This document shows, one piece after another, positions 1-5,281 of a stretch of 7,944 nt of DNA. The notes beneath the pieces are model-generated. The model was not told the origin of the DNA, searched no databases, and saw nothing but the letters and a program-made list of their open reading frames with translations. Source of the stretch: CALCEB01 sp035531475 (GTDB lineage Bacteria; Acidobacteriota; Terriglobia; UBA7540); assembly GCA_035531475.1 (NCBI GenBank), contig DATKST010000102.1:1-7944 (forward strand), written 5' to 3'. A program made the translations under genes and the position numbers. The number at the start of each line of letters is the position of its first letter. The stretch's first letter is position 1.

Positions 1-130
1 CCCGGATCGGCGTAATCACCTGCAGATAGGCGGTCACGTTCATAGGCAGCCCTCCACGCTTCCGGCAAACCGGCTGTTTTCGCTCCGTGTTGAAAAGATA
101 TTCCTTGATTCACCGCGTCTCTTGAGATGG
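1..130. repeat. Left copy of 130-base terminal direct repeat
   Basis: Bases 1-130 are identical to bases 7815-7944, checked base by base. The copies are in direct orientation and lie exactly at the two ends of the window, which is what a contig that closes on itself looks like. The length is near the k-mer sizes used by short-read assemblers, so the overlap may be an assembly signature rather than a biological repeat. The copy contains the start of a short minus-strand reading frame that is complete at the right end (7927-7691). It has no inverted ends and no transposase. Confidence 0.97.
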
Positions 131-146
131 GATTGCTTACCGGCAC

Positions 147-152
147 AGTATA
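147..152 (-). promoter_or_regulatory. -10 element of a CRP/FNR-activated promoter
   Basis: The minus strand reads TATACT here, five of six matches to TATAAT. A start of transcription about seven bases downstream (near 140) would put the centre of the inverted repeat at 173-188 about 41 bases upstream. That is the classic geometry of a class II CRP/FNR-activated promoter, where the activator replaces the -35 element. Transcription would run leftward off base 1 and, if the contig is circular, into 7814 and the nitric oxide reductase remnant. The geometry is read from the sequence; the function is inferred. Confidence 0.5.
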
Positions 153-172
153 CTTCCGCTCCTTCGCGCCAC

Positions 173-188
173 AGTGACTAAAGTCACA
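173..188 (-). promoter_or_regulatory. CRP/FNR-family operator (GTGA-N6-TCAC)
   Basis: The plus strand reads AGTGACTAAAGTCACA, whose inner 14 bases (GTGACT-AA-AGTCAC) are a perfect inverted repeat. The half-sites GTGA and TCAC six bases apart match the CRP consensus, and also the HcpR-type sites of the same superfamily that control nitrosative-stress genes. FNR, DNR and NnrR prefer TTGA-N6-TCAA, so they fit less well. The site lies 67 bases (centre to codon) upstream of a GTG codon at 113 on the minus strand and is correctly placed relative to the -10 at 152-147. The target is probably the transcript entering the short frame and the NO reductase remnant at the right end. Confidence 0.6.
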
Positions 189-226
189 GATCATACGGAC
201 CCGATTCCGCTAAACTTCGAGTTGGA

Positions 227-364
227 TTATTCCGGGAAACGAACAGCACATGGACGTTGTTGACCGTTACCGATGGATTGAGAGGATTCAGTCGAAACGA
301 GCGAGTACAAGTAGAGTATGATTCCCGCTCCGGTGAGGGGACAGCCGAGGAAAAGAAAGACCAT
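227..364 (-). CDS. Short paralogue of the neighbouring small membrane protein, probably truncated
   Basis: This frame of about 45 residues contains the segment FLFLGCPLTGAGIILYLYSL. It lines up with FLMIGCPFLAAGVLLYLYSL in the gene just upstream (612-382), sharing GCP, a following AG and LYLYSL. It therefore looks like a tandem duplicate that keeps only the second membrane helix. The equivalent of the first helix would fall inside the upstream gene, and there is no good ribosome-binding site before the ATG at 364. The frame stays open upstream to 472, but that would overlap the first gene by about 90 bases in another frame. The first half has GC-rich third codon positions, as expected for coding here. 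It may be an expressed single-helix protein or a decaying copy. Function unknown. Confidence 0.45.
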   Translation of the reverse strand: MVFLFLGCPLTGAGIILYLYSLVSTESSQSIGNGQQRPCAVRFPE

Positions 365-381
365 GGAGTCCAGGGTCAGAA

Positions 382-612
382 CTAACTGTCCGTGGGACTG
401 GCCGGGCGGGTGGGCTCGTGCGAGGCCAGCGAATAAAGGTAAAGCAGAACCCCGGCTGCCAGGAACGGGCACCCGATCATCAGGAAGGCCACAAACAACA
501 AAGGATGGATCTTAACAAACGAAAACATCTGGATGATGAGGCCGATGACAATCAAAACAGCCGCCCACTTCAGGCGTTTTTCAATCACTGGGCTTGCCGT
601 ACCGTTCGGCAT
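382..612 (-). CDS. Small two-helix membrane protein of the cytochrome cluster
   Basis: The 76-residue protein has two predicted membrane helices, at about residues 13-33 and 38-62. A short loop joins them, and the second helix holds GCP and LYLYSL. The tail (residues 63-76) is polar and rich in proline, threonine and serine. The start is firm: AAAGGAGG sits eight bases before the ATG, and the ATG comes one base after the stop of the tetraheme cytochrome gene. The ribosome-binding site is therefore inside the end of that gene and translation is probably coupled. I do not recognise the family. It has no cysteine pair or heme motif. Its position suggests a partner or assembly factor of the inner-membrane quinol dehydrogenase, which is inference only. 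A shorter relative follows directly (364-227). Confidence 0.85.
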   Translation of the reverse strand: MPNGTASPVIEKRLKWAAVLIVIGLIIQMFSFVKIHPLLFVAFLMIGCPFLAAGVLLYLYSLASHEPTRPASPTDS

Positions 613-613
613 T

Positions 614-1243
614 CTATTGGCCTCCTTTCCAGAAGGTTACGTCCTTGAGCGAGTCGATGGCGTGAATGGTGTCGTGGCAGTTGCTGGACATGCAGGAGAG
701 CTGATTGGACTTGATGCGCGCCAGCATGTCCGGCGTCTTATGATGCTCGGTGGCCTCCTCATAGGTTCGGGCTCCCAGGTGGCAGTAGAGGCATTCGCGG
801 TTATTAAACGGAGTGTAGAGCTTGATCTGGCCGGGCTTGGGGATGGCTCCCAGGTACTCCACATACAGGTGATGCAGGCCGCGCATCTTGGAACTGATGG
901 GTCCAAACATGGTGTAGTCGGTGTGGCAAGTGTAGCAGGCGTGGTCGCGGGGCACCAAGCGGTTCTGAAAGTGCTTGGCAGGAACAAAACTTGGGTCGTC
1001 CGCGTAGAGGCTGCGGCCGTAATCGTGCATGACGTGGCAGGAAAGGCAGAATTGGGTGGATTCGGCCCGGCTCATTTGCTTCGAAAAACCCAGCCAGGAG
1101 GCGGCCACCGGCAAAATAAAAAGGGCCAGGAAAGCCAGAATCTTGCCGCCCCGCGCCCTGGTGAGCTCCGGACGGAAGGCCACCAGGAGCGCGAGCACAA
1201 CCGTAATGACCGTGAAAACGGCAACTCCCACCAACGGCGTCAT
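614..1243 (-). CDS. NapC/NrfH/CymA-type tetraheme quinol dehydrogenase
   Basis: The 209-residue protein is predicted to sit in the inner membrane with its hemes in the periplasm. There it would exchange electrons between the quinone pool and periplasmic cytochromes. The N-terminus is hydrophobic (about residues 2-22), followed by a positive stretch and a second hydrophobic segment (35-53). The known family usually has one anchor helix, so two is slightly unusual. Heme sites are CLSCH (66-70), CYTCH (103-107), CLYCH (151-155) and CMSSNCH (184-190). Met72 in CLSCHVM fits the CXXCHxM pattern that gives the family's Met-ligated first heme. The last site is CX4CH, not CXXCH. A GGAGGGGAG ribosome-binding site precedes the ATG. 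The gene lies 98 bases after the monoheme cytochrome. In this setting it plays the CymA/MtoC role; NrfH is less likely because no nrfA is adjacent. Confidence 0.92.
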   Translation of the reverse strand: MTPLVGVAVFTVITVVLALLVAFRPELTRARGGKILAFLALFILPVAASWLGFSKQMSRAESTQFCLSCHVMHDYGRSLYADDPSFVPAKHFQNRLVPRDHACYTCHTDYTMFGPISSKMRGLHHLYVEYLGAIPKPGQIKLYTPFNNRECLYCHLGARTYEEATEHHKTPDMLARIKSNQLSCMSSNCHDTIHAIDSLKDVTFWKGGQ

Positions 1244-1283
1244 TGCAGTAGCTCCCCTCCCGAAATTATTTGGAATTCAAACC

Positions 1284-1313
1284 ACCGGATTCGTTTCCCT
1301 TCAACGATCCGGT
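1284..1313. other. Small hairpin between two cytochrome genes
   Basis: ACCGGAT at 1284-1290 pairs with ATCCGGT at 1307-1313, and three more pairs can form inward after a one-base bulge. It lies in the 98-base gap between the monoheme and tetraheme cytochrome genes. No T-run follows on the minus strand, so it is not a standard intrinsic terminator. An RNA-processing or attenuation role is possible but unproven. Confidence 0.3.
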
Positions 1314-1341
1314 TGGACCGCCTTGGCCCGAGCCTCCAGGC

Positions 1342-1698
1342 CTATTTCGAAGCGAGGCTGCGGTAATACTTGACCACGGCAGCAATCTGATCTTTGCTCA
1401 ATTCCTTCTGGAAGCCGTCCATGTTCACGCCCTTGCCCTTGGTGGCAATCTCAATCATTTGCTCTTCAGAGTATTTCTTGATCGTCTCACTGACCGGTTT
1501 CACCTTGAGCTTGCGGCCCTTCATTGTTTTGCCCGCGCCATCCGGGCCGTGGCACACCGCGCACTTGTGCTGATAGGTTCCTTTGCCGTTATCCTGCGCC
1601 CGCGCCGGTGTGGCGGCGAGGAATACAACAAACAGCGCGGCAACACCAAGTGCGAAAACCGGGACGGCGCGAGTGGCCCTCCGATTCAATCCGTACAT
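1342..1698 (-). CDS. Periplasmic monoheme class I cytochrome c (MtoD/c6-like)
   Basis: This 118-residue protein begins with a signal peptide. It has arginines at 6, 7 and 10, a hydrophobic core at about 13-29, and likely cleavage after ARA near residue 34. The mature part is about 84 residues, a typical size for a soluble class I cytochrome c. The single heme site is CAVCH (46-50), followed by GPDG as in many c6 and c551-like proteins. Met93 in GVNMDGF is the likely axial ligand, and the C-terminal helix ends AAVVKYYRSL. The start at 1698 is chosen because GAGGAG lies five bases before it and the signal peptide follows directly; a longer open frame to 1827 adds only repeat-derived sequence. 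It probably shuttles electrons between the inner-membrane tetraheme protein and the decaheme protein, like MtoD in Sideroxydans. Confidence 0.93.
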   Translation of the reverse strand: MYGLNRRATRAVPVFALGVAALFVVFLAATPARAQDNGKGTYQHKCAVCHGPDGAGKTMKGRKLKVKPVSETIKKYSEEQMIEIATKGKGVNMDGFQKELSKDQIAAVVKYYRSLASK

Positions 1699-1717
1699 GA
1701 ATTCTCCTCTTGCTGTA

Positions 1718-1779
1718 GCGGCGGTCTGTGACCGCCGAGTTTTATCTTTCAACATCTTCCGGCGGTCAGAGACCGCCGC
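1718..1779. repeat. Inverted pair of REP-like palindromes
   Basis: Two near-identical palindromes lie 22 bases apart in opposite orientation. The first (1719-1737) is CGGCGGTC-TGT-GACCGCCG and the second (1760-1778) is CGGCGGTC-AGA-GACCGCCG. Each has a perfect 8-base stem with a 3-base loop. Including flanks, the second matches the reverse complement of the first, so the pair can also fold into one long hairpin. The arrangement resembles the paired REP (BIME) elements of enterobacteria. From memory, similar GGCGGTC-N3-GACCGCC repeats occur scattered in acidobacterial genomes. The pair fills the 130-base gap between the porin gene and the monoheme cytochrome, where it could stop transcription in part or protect upstream mRNA. 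Confidence 0.8.
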
Positions 1780-1827
1780 ACCAGCTAACTGCGCCAGTGC
1801 CCGCTGCCGGCGGGGTGGGTGATGCAC

Positions 1828-3834
1828 TCAGAAGGTTCGAGTCCAACTGATGGTCAGCAGATTGGCCTGGAAGTTGTTCCCGGTGACGATCTGCTCGATG
1901 TAATAGGTGCGTTGCAGATTCACGGAGAGGCGGCCGGCCTTGGGAAAGTCAAAATAAACCGTCCCAGTCACCAGCGGCCAGGTCAGCGGCCCGTAGGCGG
2001 GGGCCTCACCGCTGTTCATGCCAAGCCCCGTCGTGCGGTCATAGTTGCCGGTCAGTTCAATCCCAAAATGCTTCACCGGCTTGGCCAGGAATCCTCCCTG
2101 CCAGACGTGGTTCAAAGCCTGATCGCGCAGGTAACCACTGAGCGGAGGCGTGCCGCGAATGTACTGGATGTTACCCTCGGCCAACTCGTTATCGTAAGTA
2201 AAGCCTCCGAAAATCGAGAAGCGGTCATCAAGGGCATAAGACAGAGTCGAAGAATTATCGTGCATCGTGCCGTGGAAGCCAGTGTCCAACAATTGGCTGT
2301 TAATGATGTTGAGGTCATTATCAAAAGACAGCTTGGTGGTGGGTTGGAAATGGAAGATCAGGTGCCCGCCCACCTCCGTGTGGGGTGTCATGGCGGTGTA
2401 AGAGGCACTGTTGACAAAGCTGTGATAATCACCACGGATGCTTACCATTTTGTTGGGCTGGTAGTAAGCGCTGAACTCCGGCCAAGCCGTCTTGGTGCGC
2501 AAAGAGAGCGCGGGGTTCGCCACGCCATTAGTCAGGGACTCCACGTTGGCTTCCAGCAAACGGACGCCCGGCTGCAAGGTCAGGTTGTAGAGCGGCGTGA
2601 AGACCATGTTAACGTCCAGATCCTCCAGTCCATCCCGCCAAATAGTGTCGCCCGTACCGGTGTTGGGTGTGACGGCGTTGAACAGGCTATCAAAGGTTCC
2701 TATAGCATCGGTGGTGAACCGTGAATAGCGGTAATCCACATTCATGTCCCACCACTTTTTGATGTAGAAGGTGAAGCCCTGGTCAATCACATGATCCGGC
2801 TCAACGACGTTGGCCCGGCCACTCTGCGAAACAGCGTATGGTCCATTTACGCCCGACTTGGCCGTGGGACCAATTCCATTAAAAGACTGGTCAAAGGAGG
2901 CTGGCCCGCTATAGCGGTAATAGATATAGTCCCCGCGCATCTCCATCCAATCCATGGGCTTGCCGTTGTAGGAAAATTCGCTCACCGGTGTGGTGAGCTG
3001 ACGGAATTCCGACCACGAAAAATTGGTGAGCAATTGAGCAGCCGTGGACGGGATGGTGTTGATGGTGGGCTCGCCGGAAAAAGGATTGTTCATCGTCATG
3101 TTCTGATTGAAGGTCTGGTAGCCCAGATTGTAGTGAAATGTCCAGGAATGGTGGGTGTAATCGATGCCACCGGTGAAGCGGTTGGTGTTGTCCGCGATGG
3201 GCGCGTCTAGATAGTAAGGATTGGCGCGCGCGAACGCTCCCCAGTAACTGGGGGAGCCTAAAAAGTCCGGCGACATGGTCGTGAAAGTGGCTCCGCTGTC
3301 GGTGGTGCGGTAATAGTCGAAGTTGAAACGTAGATTATTGGTGGCGTGCAGCGTCAGATCCACAGACCCGAACTTGCGCACCGTGGCCCAGTTGTGATTG
3401 TCAGTGAGGCCTGCCATGCCGAGCGGCAGGGTTACTGCATCATTCTGGTTCCAGTAGAAGTACGCCTGGCTCCAGTTGACGCGCAGGTCGTAAACCTTGT
3501 TCTTGGAAACGTTCAACTGCGCGGTGGGGAAGGGATCCCCGCCCAGGCCGCTCATGGTGAGAGAATAACTATCCGCAAATGGATTCGTGCCCTTCGGAGC
3601 CTCGCCGAACATGCTGAAGTCCTGGAGCCGGACTCCCTTTTGCAGGTCGTAGAGCTCCAAATACATGGGCTGGTAGCCCTTAATGTCCGTAAAGCGGTAC
3701 CCCACGGTGGCTGAGCCCTGCGTATTGAATCCCCCCAGGTTGATGGGAGTCTCCGATTGATCCTGGGCCGCCAGGTTTAGGCTGCCCACGTGGATCACGA
3801 GCACAGAAATCAGGAAGCACAATTTTAATTTCAT
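1828..3834 (-). CDS. MtrB/PioB-type outer-membrane beta-barrel of a porin-cytochrome conduit
   Basis: The 668-residue protein has a signal peptide (about 1-23, hydrophobic core then LAA). The rest is a long run of alternating polar and aromatic segments typical of outer-membrane strands, ending in WTRTF with the terminal Phe favoured by the BAM machinery. The length falls in the usual range of MtrB/PioB barrels. Family assignment rests on this layout and on the adjacent decaheme gene, 11 bases upstream; no single catalytic motif exists to check. The N-terminal CXXC of Shewanella MtrB is absent. In known systems this barrel sheathes the decaheme cytochrome so electrons can cross the outer membrane. 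AAGGGG about nine bases before the ATG serves as ribosome-binding site. A generic TonB-type or other barrel is less likely because no plug domain is visible. Confidence 0.85.
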   Translation of the reverse strand: MKLKLCFLISVLVIHVGSLNLAAQDQSETPINLGGFNTQGSATVGYRFTDIKGYQPMYLELYDLQKGVRLQDFSMFGEAPKGTNPFADSYSLTMSGLGGDPFPTAQLNVSKNKVYDLRVNWSQAYFYWNQNDAVTLPLGMAGLTDNHNWATVRKFGSVDLTLHATNNLRFNFDYYRTTDSGATFTTMSPDFLGSPSYWGAFARANPYYLDAPIADNTNRFTGGIDYTHHSWTFHYNLGYQTFNQNMTMNNPFSGEPTINTIPSTAAQLLTNFSWSEFRQLTTPVSEFSYNGKPMDWMEMRGDYIYYRYSGPASFDQSFNGIGPTAKSGVNGPYAVSQSGRANVVEPDHVIDQGFTFYIKKWWDMNVDYRYSRFTTDAIGTFDSLFNAVTPNTGTGDTIWRDGLEDLDVNMVFTPLYNLTLQPGVRLLEANVESLTNGVANPALSLRTKTAWPEFSAYYQPNKMVSIRGDYHSFVNSASYTAMTPHTEVGGHLIFHFQPTTKLSFDNDLNIINSQLLDTGFHGTMHDNSSTLSYALDDRFSIFGGFTYDNELAEGNIQYIRGTPPLSGYLRDQALNHVWQGGFLAKPVKHFGIELTGNYDRTTGLGMNSGEAPAYGPLTWPLVTGTVYFDFPKAGRLSVNLQRTYYIEQIVTGNNFQANLLTISWTRTF

Positions 3835-3845
3835 GGCGCCACCCC

Positions 3846-4931
3846 TTACCGAAGGAAATTCGGGTCAAAGTTTGAGCCGTGGATCCGGACGTGGCAGCGG
3901 GTGCATTCGCCGCTCGTCTGGAATCCCAGCCGGCCGTGCGGGACCCCGGCCTGCCCGTGGAAGCCGGTATGGCACTGCAGGCAGAGCAATCGCCCTTCCC
4001 GCCGCACCAGCAGCATGCGGCTGACGGTTCCGTGAGGATTGTGGCAGGCCACACAGCCTTCCACCCTTGACGCGGGATGCTCAAAGAGATAAGGTCCGCG
4101 CTTTTCCACGTGGCAGTTCACGCAGGTTTCCCAGTTCGTCTTCACCAGGTTGGCCAGATTGTTGGTGCCGTGAGGATTGTGGCAATCCGTACACTTTATC
4201 AAGCCTTCGGGCACACGGTGGTGAACCGGCAGAGCGAACTGTGCCTGAATGGTCCTGTGGCAGCCAAAGCAGAGGTCCGGCTCCGGCTCTTTCAGAAGAT
4301 TGTTGTGCAGCCAACGCATCTCCTGCGGGAGTTGGGGAACCGTGAAGAATGCCATTTGCGCGTAGGGCAGCCCAACCTTGCCCGGATTCTCCGCGGCGTC
4401 CACCAAGTGAGTCGAGTGGCACTGGTTGCAGGAAATCCCGTTCAAGGCATGCAGGGTATGTGCGAAGTCCTGCTGATCCTTGCTGGTAATGTGGCAAGTC
4501 AGGCAGAGCTCGGCATTCTGCTTGGGGTTTCCGCGAAAAGCAAAAATGGGAAACTGCTTCAGGCCGGCCAGGATTTTCTGGTCATCGCCATCGGCTGCTT
4601 CCATGGCGTCGGTGTGAGCCTTGCCGGGTCCGTGGCAAATATCGCACCCGGTAATGTAGGGCTTGTCCGGAAATTTGATGGAGGCGTGAGCCGTCTTTTC
4701 GAACTCCAGGTATTCCGCCTTGTGACAAGACTCGCACCTTTGAGGATCCACGTAATCACCGGGCTTGCCGGCGTCCGGCTCTCTCCAGGCGACCGATGGA
4801 CCATGCTTCGCCTCGGGTTGCGTTTGTGCGAACCCCACACCGCTGAGCATGGTGAAGGAGGCAAGAAACACCACTCCTACAACAGCTTTTGCGGGGAACT
4901 TCAGAATTGCGGGAGCACGCATTCTCATCAT
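3846..4931 (-). CDS. Periplasmic decaheme c-type cytochrome, MtrA/PioA/DmsE family
   Basis: The 361-residue protein carries exactly ten CXXCH heme sites: residues 66-70, 96-100, 143-147, 168-172, 221-225, 247-251, 270-274, 293-297, 317-321 and 343-347. A signal peptide ends near GFAQ (residues 33-36). The C-terminal CHVRIHGSN resembles the conserved end of the MtrA/DmsE family, and length and heme number fit that family. MtrA-type proteins insert into an MtrB barrel and carry electrons between periplasm and cell surface. The matching barrel gene follows after 11 bases. The start is supported by AGGAGG seven bases before the ATG, although further in-frame ATG codons follow at once. It is the first gene of the cluster; a possible promoter lies near 5090-5050. 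The best-known counterparts are MtrA (outward flow) and MtoA/PioA (inward flow); sequence alone does not separate them. Confidence 0.95.
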   Translation of the reverse strand: MMRMRAPAILKFPAKAVVGVVFLASFTMLSGVGFAQTQPEAKHGPSVAWREPDAGKPGDYVDPQRCESCHKAEYLEFEKTAHASIKFPDKPYITGCDICHGPGKAHTDAMEAADGDDQKILAGLKQFPIFAFRGNPKQNAELCLTCHITSKDQQDFAHTLHALNGISCNQCHSTHLVDAAENPGKVGLPYAQMAFFTVPQLPQEMRWLHNNLLKEPEPDLCFGCHRTIQAQFALPVHHRVPEGLIKCTDCHNPHGTNNLANLVKTNWETCVNCHVEKRGPYLFEHPASRVEGCVACHNPHGTVSRMLLVRREGRLLCLQCHTGFHGQAGVPHGRLGFQTSGECTRCHVRIHGSNFDPNFLR

Positions 4932-5055
4932 TGGCGTACCTCCTAACCTGATAAGAACAGACTTCCCCCAGGAGCTTGGTTACTCCCCCGACCGGGGATT
5001 TGGCGCCGGGGAATTGAGCTTTTCCGAATGGACTACCATTACTTGCACGCTAATA

Positions 5056-5083
5056 CTCATAACCGTTATGCATTTATTTTCAA
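5056..5083 (-). promoter_or_regulatory. Possible sigma70-type promoter of the cytochrome cluster
   Basis: On the minus strand TTGAAA (5083-5078) and TATGAG (5061-5056) are separated by 16 bases, which gives five of six and four of six consensus matches. A second -35-like TTGACT lies at 5090-5085, but no good -10 fits it. The leader to the decaheme gene would be about 120 bases. Matches of this quality occur by chance in AT-rich DNA, so the call is tentative. Confidence 0.35.
5058..5070. promoter_or_regulatory. Perfect 13-base palindrome, candidate operator
   Basis: CATAAC-C-GTTATG is a perfect inverted repeat around one central base. It overlaps the candidate -10 element of the cytochrome cluster, a typical place for a repressor site. 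I do not recognise the regulator. It is the only palindrome of this quality I noticed in the AT-rich part of the region. Confidence 0.4.
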
Positions 5084-5232
5084 GAGTCAAGCCTTATTAT
5101 CAAACAGTAATATCAACCTGCCTTAGATACCAGATGGGCTTTGAACCACAGGCCCCGCAACATGGCCTTACAACGAGTACGCGGTCTTCTCATAAGCGCC
5201 TCTCAAACACGTGTTTCTTGGCTCAGGAACTC

Positions 5233-5263
5233 CATGAAGTCATGCAAGCGGCATGGCTTCATG
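5233..5263 (-). terminator. Hairpin 18 bases past the gltA stop, weak terminator candidate
   Basis: CATGAAGTCATGC (5233-5245) pairs with GCATGGCTTCATG (5251-5263) around a five-base loop, a 13-pair stem with one imperfect pair (an A-C mismatch in the minus-strand RNA). The position directly after gltA suits a transcription end. No T-run follows on the minus strand, so it is not a canonical intrinsic terminator and may act with Rho or as a 3'-end stabiliser. Confidence 0.45.
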
Positions 5264-5281
5264 AGCCTTGCCATGAGGAAT

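Larger units (their letters stand above)
4932..5281. other. Intergenic region between gltA and the cytochrome cluster
   Basis: These 350 bases hold no convincing gene. They contain a hairpin just after gltA (5233-5263), a 12-base palindrome AAACACGTGTTT (5205-5216), an AT-rich stretch (about 5041-5130) with a possible promoter and operator, and a leader with CCCC/GGGG clusters (about 4985-5011) that could fold. The AT-rich composition contrasts with the GC-rich genes on both sides, as expected for the control region of the cytochrome cluster. Confidence 0.7.

Noticed and set aside
1..130. Terminal repeat read as transposon or phage ends
   Set aside because: The copies are direct, not inverted, and no transposase, integrase, portal or terminase gene is present.
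533..1366. 277-residue plus-strand open frame
   Set aside because: It lies opposite the tetraheme cytochrome gene, has no recognisable domain or ribosome-binding site, and is explained by GC-rich antisense sequence.
1819..2724. 301-residue plus-strand open frame
   Set aside because: It is antisense to the MtrB-type barrel, whose signal peptide, length and terminal Phe are convincing.
4077..4946. 289-residue plus-strand open frame
   Set aside because: It is antisense to the decaheme cytochrome with ten intact heme motifs.
5205..5216. Perfect 12-base palindrome AAACACGTGTTT
   Set aside because: It resembles a eukaryotic E-box but has no known bacterial meaning here, and a 12-base palindrome alone is weak evidence; it is only mentioned in the intergenic entry.
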